32,587 nt of DNA from a virus, in IMG/VR virus record IMGVR_UViG_3300037847_004595, positions 1 to 32,587 of that record. One strand, 5' to 3'. Below are positions 1-8,868 of this stretch, piece after piece. Both the position numbers and the translations under genes were made by a program. Each line of letters begins with the position of its first letter. Position 1 is the stretch's first letter. The notes beneath the pieces were generated by a model. It saw only the letters and a program-made list of their open reading frames with translations, searched no databases and had not been told where the DNA came from.

Positions 1-175
1 CCTTTACGTTGTTGATCCAAACAATCCGGTCACGGATCCAAACACCGGCGTTGTTTCTGACTTCACTTGCAACGAATCAATTTCATTCAAGCAAACGGCT
101 TCGTTCTTGAATAAAAGTCTTTACAACGCGCCGTCAATCTTTACGAATCCGACCTTTGAATTGAAGCGAAGCGGA
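1..175. repeat. Terminal repeat marking the circular join (copy 1)
   Basis: This stretch matches 32413-32587 over all 175 bases except three positions (80 A/G, 133 G/T, 136 A/G in copy 1/copy 2). The frame crossing the join stays open in both copies. The simplest reading is assembly overlap of a circular or permuted genome, giving a unit of 32412 bp. The mismatches suggest two co-existing haplotypes rather than one clone. A true short direct terminal repeat is less likely because it would lie inside a coding region and would not be expected to diverge. Confidence 0.9.
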
Positions 176-1624
176 AACGTTGTGACGGACTTTTCGACGG
201 TTCAAAAGACAACGATTGAATTTTCGATCACCGTTCCGGCCGGCCGTGACGTTGACGACGTTGTCTTTCAAGTCATGGAAGTCACCGGAACCGGAAACAC
301 GACAACCTTTCTTGAAAACTACGATTCAAGCCGTTCAAGGATCCAAACGAACACGGTTCCAGGCGTTTTGGATAATCACCTTGAAACACCGTCACAACAA
401 CCGACGGATCAAGGCGGCAACGTTTGGAAAACAACGGCAACGTTTGGAACAAACCTTGACACACAAGGAACATATAAGATCATTGCGATCGTTTACGACA
501 CGGACGAAGAAAACGCGCCGCTTGTTGAATCCTTTATTTCGCCGGACTTCAACGTCACGGATCTTCCGTCGCCTTCGGATTTGTGTTGTCCGCCTTCATG
601 GATTTCAAACTTCAATGACTACAACAACGTCTATTTGACGGACTGCTTCACGCCAACGGTCAAAGAACGCTTTTGTCACAACGTCGCGATTCGTGGCGGC
701 GGTCTTATTCAATGCCTTCAAGATTTAGGAATGCCGCAAGCCGCCGATTGGCGTCAATACGCGGAAACCTTGACGTTGAATATCATGAAAGAAGTCACCG
801 GCTATCCGAACGCAAATCAAATCACTTCGTTTGTCTTTGACACTTATACAAGCTACGTCAATCCGGTTTATGGTGGCGGTTGGTTCAATCCGAACAAAGG
901 TTTCAATGTTTCAAACGTTGGATCTGAAATTCAAACTTCAATTTGTCAACGCGTTCGATACGAAGAAGATCAAGCGCCTTCGCTTGTTTTCACGGCGGAT
1001 CAATTACAACCTTACACAAGACAAAGCGTCGGCGGTCAAGCGCAAGCAATGATCCAGGCGCAAAATATTGACTACAATTGGGCAAACGAAACGATCGTCT
1101 TTGAATATCAATTGAAATTGAATTTGACGCCTTTGGTCGGTTCGCCTTTGTTCCTTGTTAGCGTCTTCCGACCGGTGATCAAGCCGTTTGACTTTGAAGG
1201 CAATTCGTCACCGAATCGCGGCCTTTCAAGAATTACAATGTACGATCAAAACGGTGTGATCATAAACGCGCCTATTTGCGCCGGATCAAAAGAAATTGAC
1301 TACATACTTGTCAAGACGGATCAAATTCCGGCGGCCGGAACATTGAACTTGATCGCGACACTTGATCCGGTTCCGACAAGCGTCAATCATATTCAAGAAG
1401 AAGAAAGCTATCAAGGACAAGCAAACCTTTCGCAACTGCAATCGGTGACGCTTTATGACGTTGACGTTGTCTTTGTCAACAACGAAGCATTCTTCAAGAT
1501 TGACATTTCACAACTTGGCGTCGGAACCTACGAAATTTGTTCAATTGCCTTGCCTACAAACAACGCGCTTCCGGACGGCAATCAAAACGAACACGAACAA
1601 GAAGCGCAAGAACCTAAAAAATGA
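2..1624 (+). CDS. Tail tip/adhesin-like structural protein, C-terminal part (gene continues from 31145 across the join)
   Basis: The frame is open from base 2 and continues in phase from the gene starting at 31145. Circularised, the protein is about 963 residues. An internal ATG at 107 is only the first ATG within the window and is not the likely start. No family was recognised for this half. It is rich in beta-type, Asn/Thr/aromatic sequence, has scattered cysteines, and ends in a polar Gln/Glu-rich tail, as is common in phage tail-tip or receptor-binding proteins. It sits directly downstream of the tape measure and hub-like genes and 4 bases upstream of another cysteine-rich structural candidate, which supports a role in the distal tail. 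The exact role in receptor binding is inference. Confidence 0.7.
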   Translation, partial: LYVVDPNNPVTDPNTGVVSDFTCNESISFKQTASFLNKSLYNAPSIFTNPTFELKRSGNVVTDFSTVQKTTIEFSITVPAGRDVDDVVFQVMEVTGTGNTTTFLENYDSSRSRIQTNTVPGVLDNHLETPSQQPTDQGGNVWKTTATFGTNLDTQGTYKIIAIVYDTDEENAPLVESFISPDFNVTDLPSPSDLCCPPSWISNFNDYNNVYLTDCFTPTVKERFCHNVAIRGGGLIQCLQDLGMPQAADWRQYAETLTLNIMKEVTGYPNANQITSFVFDTYTSYVNPVYGGGWFNPNKGFNVSNVGSEIQTSICQRVRYEEDQAPSLVFTADQLQPYTRQSVGGQAQAMIQAQNIDYNWANETIVFEYQLKLNLTPLVGSPLFLVSVFRPVIKPFDFEGNSSPNRGLSRITMYDQNGVIINAPICAGSKEIDYILVKTDQIPAAGTLNLIATLDPVPTSVNHIQEEESYQGQANLSQLQSVTLYDVDVVFVNNEAFFKIDISQLGVGTYEICSIALPTNNALPDGNQNEHEQEAQEPKK

Positions 1625-1628
1625 AGCA

Positions 1629-2633
1629 ATGAACGGAATCAATTATCAATACTTTAATACAATCTATTGCACCGTTGACGCAAAGATCGACGATTGTCAA
1701 GGCGAAGGATATACAATTTGCACCGATCTTGTGATCCAGGATTGCGCCGATTGCACAAACCTTGTCGTCAACAACGGCTTGATCTTGTGTGATTGCGACG
1801 ATTCTTGGAATTGCAACCTTTGCGCGAACGATCGTCCTTATTGGAACACGGTGAACTATCGTGATTCATTGTATTTCCAATTTCAACAATATGACGCAAC
1901 CAACGGAAACAATCCGGAAATTCCAGGCGTTGCCGGTTGGGGAACTTCGGCGGCCTTCTATACGATTCACCGTTGTTGCGACGATTCACAAATTTCAACG
2001 GACGGATCCGAAGTCGTGAAAGCTTTTGTCGGCCTTTATGGTCAAAGCGACTACAAAGGCAACGAAACCTTCACGAACATTCAACAAATTCAATTCAACG
2101 TTGCAAGCATTATTTCGCAAGGTTTCGGAAACGTTGACGAAGATCATTGCTTTTATTTCAAATTTCAGTTCGGAACGGAAATCTTTTGTTCGGAACCTTT
2201 CAAGCTGAATTCTTGCAACAACAAAACCGTCTTGATTGAAGGCGTTTATCCGGCCGGAATGACGGATTGTTTCGGCTACTACTACGGCCGTCCGGTTTGG
2301 TCGGTTGGTGACGCTTTCACCTTCGTCAATCAATACCGTGTCAAAGGATCTTTCGAATTGCAACAAATTGAAGTCGAAAAAGAAGTCGTGACAAAGCGAC
2401 TTTCGGCAACGTCGGCGACGACTTGTGAAATTTGGTTGCTTCGAACAATTGGCTTGCCGCAAGCCGTGACGAAGCTTTTGACAAACATTTTCGCGGCAAA
2501 AGAAATTTATTTCGACGATCTACTTTATCAAATCGAAGGCGGCGTCGAAAAGAACAACGAAACCGGTTCACAATGGTTCCTTGAAACGAATTTCAAGCGT
2601 TGTGACTGCTTTCCGGACTATTCATGTAATTAA
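1629..2633 (+). CDS. Cysteine-rich putative tail-tip structural protein
   Basis: This 334-residue protein starts at the ATG at 1629, four bases after the preceding stop; the frame is open further upstream, but that part lies inside the adhesin gene. It holds about 19 cysteines. Nine of them fall in the first 70 residues in patterns such as CDCDDSWNCNLC, a CC pair follows near residue 110, and CDC plus a final cysteine close the protein. This looks like a disulfide-stabilised or metal-binding extracellular protein. No known family was recognised. Its position between the adhesin and the portal suggests it is the last gene of the tail module. There is no signal peptide, so it is probably incorporated into the virion rather than secreted. 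Confidence 0.7.
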   Translation: MNGINYQYFNTIYCTVDAKIDDCQGEGYTICTDLVIQDCADCTNLVVNNGLILCDCDDSWNCNLCANDRPYWNTVNYRDSLYFQFQQYDATNGNNPEIPGVAGWGTSAAFYTIHRCCDDSQISTDGSEVVKAFVGLYGQSDYKGNETFTNIQQIQFNVASIISQGFGNVDEDHCFYFKFQFGTEIFCSEPFKLNSCNNKTVLIEGVYPAGMTDCFGYYYGRPVWSVGDAFTFVNQYRVKGSFELQQIEVEKEVVTKRLSATSATTCEIWLLRTIGLPQAVTKLLTNIFAAKEIYFDDLLYQIEGGVEKNNETGSQWFLETNFKRCDCFPDYSCN

Positions 2634-2653
2634 CGACCTAAAAATGAAGATAA

Positions 2654-4528
2654 ATGTTTGATATTGAATCCTTTCACAAAAAAATTGACAAGCTTTCGGA
2701 ACCGGAAAATCTGAAAGATTGGAATCGTGTTCGAAATGAAATGTTCGTTCACACACGCGGAAAATTGCCGGAAAAGCTTTTGAACACCAGGCGACCGAAC
2801 GAAGACGAACACGTTTACAAATACCGCCTTGAAGTTTACGAACCGATCACAAAAGGTTCAATGAACAAAGCGATTGACAAGCTTTTCCGCTTGTTTCAGT
2901 CGGCGAATTATTCGGTGAAGGTGTCAACGGATCTTGACGAATACCTTTCTTTCAAGCGTTTCAAGAACGAACATTTTATCGGATTTATTCAAAAATATGT
3001 CCTTCGAAGAATGATCGAAGATCCGAACGCGCTTCTTGTCACAATACCGACCGGCGAAGGTTTGATTGATCCGGCAATCAAAATCGACGTTGACGCTTTG
3101 ATCGTTCCTTCAAATCACATCAAATACATATCAAACGACGCCGTTTGTTGGCTTCAAGACAAAGAAAAGTCAATTGTCACCAAAGGCGGAAAAAAGGTCA
3201 AAGAAGGAAAGGTCTTTTCAACTTTAACGCGTGAAGGTTATTTCAAACACGTTCAAACCGGCAACGCCGCGTCGAACAAATACGAATTGATTGAAATCTA
3301 TTATCACAACATTGGAAACGTTCCGGCGGTCGTTCTTGGCGGAAATCCAACGGTTGAAGATTATTTCGAAAGCTACTTTTCGCCGTTCTTGCCTTTTGGA
3401 AACGAATGTATTCGTCAATATAGCGATTGGACGGGTGTGATGACAATGTCGGCTTTTCCATATCGCGAAGAAGTCGCCGAAGATTGTGACGCAAAAGGTT
3501 GTCGAAACGGCGTGATCTTCGACAAAGAAACCGAAGAACATATCACTTGCAAGAAATGCAAAGGAACCGGAAAGATCATGTCGCGTTCGCCTTACGGTGT
3601 TTTTATTCGATCAAAGTCTTCCGGCGTTTTCGAAGGCGGTCAAGTGGATAATTCGCCGCTTGTCAAATTCATTTCGCCGCCGGTTGATATTATTAAGTAT
3701 TCCGGCGAAGCTTGGGAAAACTTGCTTCGCAAAGCCGAAGAAGCGCTTCACTTGATCTTTGTTGACGAAGCGCAAAGCGGCAAAGCAAAAGAAATTGATC
3801 GCGAAGAAAGCGATTCAATGTTGACGAAGATTTCAAACAATGTCTTTGACGAAATCATTTTCAAGACGTTGTTGTATATGGAAAAATACCGTGAATTGAA
3901 TGATCCGATTGAACCGGTGATTGTCAAGCCGATTTCTTTCAGAACAAGAACGGAAGAAGACTTGATTCTTGAAATCAATCAATTGTCTGACAAGAACGCG
4001 CCGGTTGCTTTTCAAGTCGAAGCGGCGAAGGATCTTGCAAAGAAGCGCTTTTCCGGAAACAAGGCAATTGCGCGAATGGTTGAAATCCTGGTTGCATTCG
4101 ATCCGATTTATCATGTCAACACGGCAAACAAAGCCGTTCTTCTTGCAAACGGTACGATCAAGAAGCAAGACATTGTCAAAAGCTTGTTCGCTTACAAGAC
4201 ATTAAACGAAATCATTTCAATTGAAGGAACTGAATTCCTGGAAGAACCTTTGACAACGATCTTCGAACGAATGGATCAAGAACTTGTCAAGTTCTATGAC
4301 AATTCACCAACGATTTCGATCGAAGAAGAAAGAAAGCTTGAAGCGCAAAGCAAGATTCGCGGATCCGTCGGCGGTGTCAATGGAATCATTGAAATCAACA
4401 AAGCGGTTGCCGAAGGATCAATGACGGAAGAAGCCGGCGAAGCAATCCTTCGTTCTATTTATGGAATTGATCTTGAAACGGCGGCGCGAATGGTTGAACC
4501 AGGAACGCCAAACGTTGAACCGATTTAA
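2654..4528 (+). CDS. Portal protein with an embedded DnaJ-like zinc knuckle
   Basis: This 624-residue protein has the size and composition of a siphovirus portal. It has an N-terminal region in which the chain is repeatedly Lys/Phe-rich, a central wing with an acidic helix (residues about 360-420, around SGKAKEIDREESDSMLTKI), and a helical C-terminal clip and crown region. It lies directly upstream of the MuF-like gene, the classical partner of portal genes. The odd part is residues 278-307, where C278-x4-C283, fifteen residues, then C299-KK-C302-KGTGK resemble half of the DnaJ cysteine-rich zinc finger (CxxCxGxG). Portal function rests on context and general similarity; the zinc site is seen directly in the sequence. 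Confidence 0.75.
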   Translation: MFDIESFHKKIDKLSEPENLKDWNRVRNEMFVHTRGKLPEKLLNTRRPNEDEHVYKYRLEVYEPITKGSMNKAIDKLFRLFQSANYSVKVSTDLDEYLSFKRFKNEHFIGFIQKYVLRRMIEDPNALLVTIPTGEGLIDPAIKIDVDALIVPSNHIKYISNDAVCWLQDKEKSIVTKGGKKVKEGKVFSTLTREGYFKHVQTGNAASNKYELIEIYYHNIGNVPAVVLGGNPTVEDYFESYFSPFLPFGNECIRQYSDWTGVMTMSAFPYREEVAEDCDAKGCRNGVIFDKETEEHITCKKCKGTGKIMSRSPYGVFIRSKSSGVFEGGQVDNSPLVKFISPPVDIIKYSGEAWENLLRKAEEALHLIFVDEAQSGKAKEIDREESDSMLTKISNNVFDEIIFKTLLYMEKYRELNDPIEPVIVKPISFRTRTEEDLILEINQLSDKNAPVAFQVEAAKDLAKKRFSGNKAIARMVEILVAFDPIYHVNTANKAVLLANGTIKKQDIVKSLFAYKTLNEIISIEGTEFLEEPLTTIFERMDQELVKFYDNSPTISIEEERKLEAQSKIRGSVGGVNGIIEINKAVAEGSMTEEAGEAILRSIYGIDLETAARMVEPGTPNVEPI

Positions 4529-4542
4529 AGCGTTTTAAAGGT

Positions 4543-6183
4543 ATGTTGAACGAAGACTTGATCCGATTGATCAATCGACAAGAAGATTTCATCACAAAGG
4601 CGGAAAACGGCCTTCTTGAAGGAATGACAAGGATTGAAAGAAAGCTTTTTCGTCGTGTCAAAGAACAATTGAATCAAATGAACAAGGAAGGCGGCAAGTT
4701 CACCTTCGACGATTCAAACGTTGATCTTGTCAATCAACTTGATCAAATCATGATTGACGAACTTCAAAATTCGTCTTATCCTGGCGACGTCCGCGACTAT
4801 CTTCAAAACTTTGACACGGTCACGGACTTTCAAGCGGATCTTCATTCTTCATTGAATCAAATATCACCGGACGAACTTCGAAACCTGGTTGATCCGTTCA
4901 AACGTCAAATTGTTGACGATACGCTTCAAGGATTGACCGGATCCGGCGTCGCAACTGAATTCGTCGAACCGGTTCGTCAAGAATTGTTCAAGAACATTGT
5001 CGCCGGCGCAAATTCAACGGACATTGAAAAAGCGCTTCGTGTAATGATTGAAGGCGACGCGTCACGTCTTGGCGGCCTTCAAAAATATGTCGGTCAAGTC
5101 ACGCGTGATTCTTTGAATCAATACGAAGGACAAGTCAACGCAAAGATTGCGGATCAATACAATCTTGACGCTTTTGAATACGTCGGTTCACTTGTTGAAG
5201 ATTCAAGAAGTCAATGTCGTCATTGGGTTGAAAAGCGCGTTTTGACATTGGAAGAATTGCCGCAATTGATTACGAACGCCTACACAACCGGTCAAGGAAT
5301 GATTCCAGGAACAACGGCGCAAAATTTCGCGGTCTTTCGTGGTGGCTACAATTGCCGTCATTCGGCAATTCCTTTCAAAATGACGAAGCGCGAAAAAGAA
5401 CGTCTTGAAGGAAAGCAAGAAGAAGTCGAAAAGAAAGAACCGACGCCAACGGTTGACGCAAGTCTTGACGGCGCAACGCGCGCCGAACGTGAACTTCGTT
5501 TGACTTACGGCGAATCGAAGCTTGTTCCGACAAACCTTCGCGGTGAAGGCGTTCCGGATCAAGTATTCATTCTTTCGGACAATGGAAAGAACCGAATCAC
5601 AAAAGCAAAATCCTGGTATCAACCAGGCGACAAGACCGTTCGTGTTGCGTTAAAAGGTCGCCGATACGGAACCGACAACGTTTCCGGAAGAAAGAAAGTG
5701 ATCGTTCACGAATTCGGACACCGAACACACTTTGAACGCGGCTTTTTTACATACGACAAAAGCGCGCCGAATCACTTGAAGGCCTGGAACAAGTCGAAAG
5801 AATTGATCAACGAAAGGATCCGAACGGACGACGTCTTTCGAAGGGAAATGTCAAACTTCACCAAAGTTCGCGACAAATACTTTGAAAAATTCAAAGATCG
5901 CGGCTACACACAAAAAGAAATTTCCGAAATGGTCGCGGCCTTTACGGACACCGTTGAAGCGGCAACCGCCGGAAGATACGGATTCGGACACGGTCGAAGA
6001 TATTTCACTTATAGAAACGGCGTCATGCAACCGTTTGAATGGTACGCACACGCCGCCGAAAATTACTTTGTCGGAAATCCGGTCTTTCAAGACGCGTTTC
6101 CGGAACTATTCGATCAAATGAACGATTACTTTTCAAAAGAAGTGATCATGAAGACCGAAGCACTAAAACCGTTTATCAAATGA
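4543..6183 (+). CDS. MuF-like minor head protein fused to a C-terminal zincin metallopeptidase-like domain
   Basis: This 546-residue protein starts 14 bases after the portal stop. The middle carries the MuF/SPP1-gp7-type signature: RSQCRHW around C225, a hydrophobic spacer, and YNCRHSAIPF around C271. A charged linker (about residues 285-305) leads to a second domain with HEFGH at 389-393, matching HExxH of gluzincins. Downstream Glu499 and Glu506 (EWYAHAAENYF) are candidates for the third zinc ligand. MuF proteins sit inside or at the vertex of the head and often carry variable C-terminal enzyme or toxin domains that enter with the DNA. Here the domain could be such an effector or could process capsid proteins, since no separate prohead protease is visible. 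The MuF call is firm; the substrate is unknown. Confidence 0.85.
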   Translation: MLNEDLIRLINRQEDFITKAENGLLEGMTRIERKLFRRVKEQLNQMNKEGGKFTFDDSNVDLVNQLDQIMIDELQNSSYPGDVRDYLQNFDTVTDFQADLHSSLNQISPDELRNLVDPFKRQIVDDTLQGLTGSGVATEFVEPVRQELFKNIVAGANSTDIEKALRVMIEGDASRLGGLQKYVGQVTRDSLNQYEGQVNAKIADQYNLDAFEYVGSLVEDSRSQCRHWVEKRVLTLEELPQLITNAYTTGQGMIPGTTAQNFAVFRGGYNCRHSAIPFKMTKREKERLEGKQEEVEKKEPTPTVDASLDGATRAERELRLTYGESKLVPTNLRGEGVPDQVFILSDNGKNRITKAKSWYQPGDKTVRVALKGRRYGTDNVSGRKKVIVHEFGHRTHFERGFFTYDKSAPNHLKAWNKSKELINERIRTDDVFRREMSNFTKVRDKYFEKFKDRGYTQKEISEMVAAFTDTVEAATAGRYGFGHGRRYFTYRNGVMQPFEWYAHAAENYFVGNPVFQDAFPELFDQMNDYFSKEVIMKTEALKPFIK

Positions 6184-6443
6184 CAAAAAGACTTGAACTT
6201 TTGATCGGTCAATATATGGTCGCAAATCCGAACGCGGATTCGCCTTTGAACTATTCGCTTGTCTATTCAGACGCCGAAATTCAACAAATGTTGATCGAAG
6301 CAAACAATGAATTGATTGAATTTGCAATTTTGACCGATAAGGACACCGGCGATTTGATTCCGGACTTGATTGTTCCGCTTGTTGACGGCCGTCCGCTTCC
6401 GTCCTTTGACATTGACTTGAAAAAGTATTCGTTGGAAATTTAG
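6180..6443 (+). CDS. Small hypothetical protein in the head module
   Basis: This 87-residue protein starts at the ATG at 6180, overlapping the MuF stop as ATGA, so it is probably translationally coupled. The longer upstream frame lies inside the MuF gene and is discarded. The protein is acidic, with an N-terminal helical part and a Pro/Asp-rich C-terminal half (DLIVPLVDGRPLPSFDID). No family was recognised. Being coupled to the MuF gene it might assist MuF function, for instance as an inhibitor of the zincin domain while in the producing cell, but that is a guess from position only. Confidence 0.65.
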   Translation: MTKRLELLIGQYMVANPNADSPLNYSLVYSDAEIQQMLIEANNELIEFAILTDKDTGDLIPDLIVPLVDGRPLPSFDIDLKKYSLEI

Positions 6444-6466
6444 TCAAATATTTGCAAAAAAAATTA

Positions 6467-6474
6467 TATTTTTG
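6467..6474 (+). promoter_or_regulatory. Bacteroidota-type -7 promoter element (TATTTTTG)
   Basis: TATTTTTG matches the Bacteroidota -7 consensus TAnnTTTG and lies in the AT-rich gap between 6443 and 6497. A TTG is found 12 bases upstream (6452-6454), which is closer than the usual 17-23, so the -33 element is weak. It would drive the genes at 6497 and 6840 and possibly the capsid genes. Its position also argues that translation of the next gene begins at 6497 and not at the earlier ATG at 6452. Confidence 0.5.
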
Positions 6475-6496
6475 TAATGAATACAAAACTCGAACA

Positions 6497-6820
6497 ATGG
6501 AAAGAATCGTTTTAAAAGACATCAAAACCGGTCGAATCGTCGAAGTCACGGCGGCGGCCTGGAACACCTTAAAAGCGGCCGGCGGTCGCAAGCAATACGA
6601 CGTCGTCAACAACAAGGCAACACAAGCGCAACCAAAGACACAAGCAAAAAAGGAAGCGATTCCGGTTGTTGACACAAATGAAGACGGCAAAAGATCCGCA
6701 AACGAAATGATTGCGGCAATCGAAAAAGCCGATTCAAAGAAAGCCGTTGACGTTTTGATCGACGGTGAATCAAGAAAAACCGTTTTGAAGGCGGCACAAA
6801 AAAGGAAATCACAATTGTAA
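6497..6820 (+). CDS. Small basic hypothetical protein upstream of the scaffold
   Basis: This protein has 107 residues. The start at 6497 is chosen because the only earlier ATG (6452) lies upstream of and across the promoter element at 6467-6474. The N-terminal part (about 1-40) is a compact segment beginning MERIVLKDIKTGRIVEVT. A Gln/Lys-rich linker follows, then a helical C-terminal segment containing KSANEMIAAIEKADSK-type sequence with DGES. The architecture of a small N-terminal beta segment plus a helical tail resembles the short proteins often found before phage scaffolds, but no family could be named. Confidence 0.65.
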   Translation: MERIVLKDIKTGRIVEVTAAAWNTLKAAGGRKQYDVVNNKATQAQPKTQAKKEAIPVVDTNEDGKRSANEMIAAIEKADSKKAVDVLIDGESRKTVLKAAQKRKSQL

Positions 6821-6839
6821 AAACTGAAAATCGGACAAA

Positions 6840-7670
6840 ATGGAAAAGACAAAAGAATTCTTGAAAGCGATCGGCGTTGATCTTGCAACGATCGAAGCGA
6901 TCACGGCGGTTGAACCGGCCGAAGATCTAAACGTTGAAGAACTTTCAAAACAATATATCACGAATCAAAAATCACTTTCGGCAAATGATCCGGAATTGAT
7001 CAAAGGAATCAAGGACGAAATTCGCGGAACGGAATTGTCAAAGATCGAACACAAGATCAAGAAGCAATTCAACCTTTCACCGGACGAAGTTCGTGACAAG
7101 AAGTTCGAAGAAATCCTTGAAACCGCTTACACAAAGATTCAGAAAGAAAGCGGATCGACTTCCGAAGAATTGCAAGCGAAGATCCTTGAATTGAACAAGG
7201 CCGTCAAGCAATACGAAGAAGAAATCCTTCCGGCGGAACGAAACAAAAGCAAGCAAGAAATTTCGAAGTTTAGACGCGATCTTGCTATTCGTGACGCTTT
7301 GTCAAAGAAATCGTTGATCGTTGGATCTGACGTGATTCTTCCGGCCTTAAATGCAACGCTTGATCAATATGAAATCGTAATAAATGAAGACGACAAGATT
7401 GAAATCAAGACGAAAGACGGCTTGAAGCCGCTATCAAAGGACGGAACAAAGACTTTGACTTTTGAAGAAATCGTTGACAATCAATTGAACGAAATGAATG
7501 TCGTTCGTCAATCGAACGCCGAACCAGGCGCCGACAAGATTGTCAAAAAAGAACCTACATTCAACGAAGGCAAGAACGAAGAAAAATCTTCGAACTATTA
7601 TCTTCCTGGATTGAAGAAGGCAAAACAAAACGCCGAAAGCTTGAAAGAAATCAAGACGTTCGGTCTTTAA
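6840..7670 (+). CDS. Putative capsid scaffolding protein
   Basis: This protein has 276 residues and is very rich in Glu and Lys, with a long predicted coiled-coil stretch at about residues 85-150 (SEELQAKILELNKAVKQYEE). It lacks cysteine and lies immediately upstream of the major capsid gene. Those are the classical traits of a scaffold protein, which guides shell assembly and then leaves the head. The C-terminus is basic (PGLKKAKQNAESLKEIK), fitting the capsid-binding end seen in other scaffolds. No protease domain is fused to it. The scaffold call rests on composition and synteny rather than a specific motif. Confidence 0.65.
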   Translation: MEKTKEFLKAIGVDLATIEAITAVEPAEDLNVEELSKQYITNQKSLSANDPELIKGIKDEIRGTELSKIEHKIKKQFNLSPDEVRDKKFEEILETAYTKIQKESGSTSEELQAKILELNKAVKQYEEEILPAERNKSKQEISKFRRDLAIRDALSKKSLIVGSDVILPALNATLDQYEIVINEDDKIEIKTKDGLKPLSKDGTKTLTFEEIVDNQLNEMNVVRQSNAEPGADKIVKKEPTFNEGKNEEKSSNYYLPGLKKAKQNAESLKEIKTFGL

Positions 7671-7790
7671 AATATTGGGCGCGGTGGCGCCGATCGTTTG
7701 ATCAAAACACAAACCGGCGCGGCGGCGCTTCACGCAAATTGAAAACGAAGGAAAAGTTCCTTCAATGTTTAATATTTAAAATTCAAAAAA
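7671..7790 (+). promoter_or_regulatory. Capsid mRNA leader with GC-rich direct repeat and hairpin
   Basis: This 120-base gap before the capsid gene holds two near-identical GC-rich 13-mers, GGCGCGGTGGCGC at 7678-7690 and GGCGCGGCGGCGC at 7716-7728. Between them are the palindromes CGATCG (7691-7696) and TTTGATCAAA (7697-7706). GCGCCG at 7687-7692 can pair with CGGCGC at 7715-7720 or with 7723-7728. Downstream, GAAGGAA (7747-7753) and TTCCTTC (7757-7763) form a perfect 7-bp hairpin with a 3-base loop. No T-run follows, so a simple terminator is unlikely. The role is unknown; mRNA stabilisation or translation control of the capsid gene is plausible. Confidence 0.5.
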
Positions 7791-8840
7791 ATGGCTGCAA
7801 CTGCATTCACAAAAGGTTTGTGTCAAAAACTACAAACGACATTGAACCGAACCGCCGGCGAAAACGCGCCTTCAATGAAGCGTGATCGTGTCGGCTACCT
7901 GGAAGCGTTACTTTCAGACGCGAACACGGCCGGAATCGAACAAATTCCGGTTGAAACAAACGGAAAGAATCGAATGGTTCAGATTGACTATATCCAAAGG
8001 GGAACCGGCGGATCGGTGACAAATGGATCTTTCGAAAATATGCCTTCGCTTTCATGCGACGGCGGAACCGAAGTCACACCAAAAGAACAAATCGTTGAGG
8101 TGAAAAACCTTGCGAAATCGGCCGGTCTTGACTTCTACGAAAGCGAAATGCGAAAGCTTTGTGAAGGTGACGACGTTTGGGTTTCAAATGTCCTTATGTC
8201 ACAAATGAATTCCGTGAACGTTGAATTGAACAAATACTTGCTTGCACAACAAGCGTTGAACTTTGGAAAATTCGCGGACGGAACGGCAAAGAAAGACATC
8301 AAGCTTTTTGAAGATACAACAAACGCGCAACGCGGAATCGCTACGGCGAAAATGCGTCACGAATACGACAAAGCGGCCGCAAGCGGTGCGCCGATTATCG
8401 TTGCCGGCGGAAACTTTGATTTGTACGCAAAAATGAATCAAATCGCTTGTTGTAATGAATTAGGCGCGGATCTTGCGCGTTGGACTGATTATCAATACTA
8501 CTATGACCGTTTTGTTGACGCACAAGTCGGCGCAAATGAAATGATCATGTTTGCACCTGGTGCGGTTCAACTTGTAACGTGGAACGCCTATGTCGGCGAC
8601 TACGCCAAAAGAAACGACGTGTTTGAACATGGAACCTTGACGGATCCTTTCACCGGTTTGACGTATGACATCAAAATTCACTATGACGATTGTAAAGACA
8701 AATGGTCTATTCAATTCGGTGTTCATTTTGAAGTCGTTTACTTGCCGGCCGACGGATTCGGTCAAAGTGACGATTTGAACGGCGTGAACTATACTTTCAA
8801 TTTTGGCGATTGTTCAACGATTGAAGCTTGTCCGGCTTAA
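7791..8840 (+). CDS. Major capsid protein
   Basis: This 349-residue protein directly follows the scaffold candidate and its own structured leader, and has the size expected for an HK97-fold major capsid protein. Features that fit are a helical N-terminal arm, a central spine-helix region (KSAGLDFYESEMRKLCEGDD), and a beta-rich C-terminal half ending in aromatic strands. A CC pair lies in the QIACCNELGADLARW segment. The start ATG follows an A-rich leader. No residue signature uniquely proves the fold; the assignment is from position, size and composition. Confidence 0.75.
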   Translation: MAATAFTKGLCQKLQTTLNRTAGENAPSMKRDRVGYLEALLSDANTAGIEQIPVETNGKNRMVQIDYIQRGTGGSVTNGSFENMPSLSCDGGTEVTPKEQIVEVKNLAKSAGLDFYESEMRKLCEGDDVWVSNVLMSQMNSVNVELNKYLLAQQALNFGKFADGTAKKDIKLFEDTTNAQRGIATAKMRHEYDKAAASGAPIIVAGGNFDLYAKMNQIACCNELGADLARWTDYQYYYDRFVDAQVGANEMIMFAPGAVQLVTWNAYVGDYAKRNDVFEHGTLTDPFTGLTYDIKIHYDDCKDKWSIQFGVHFEVVYLPADGFGQSDDLNGVNYTFNFGDCSTIEACPA

Positions 8841-8868
8841 TGTTTAACCTTTAAAAAAATTTGAAATT

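Noticed and set aside
6163-6888. Antisense open frame of 241 codons opposite the small head-module genes
   Set aside because: It runs against a continuous plus-strand operon and across a promoter element, and its translation is low-complexity and unlike a folded protein. It is a shadow of the codon bias.
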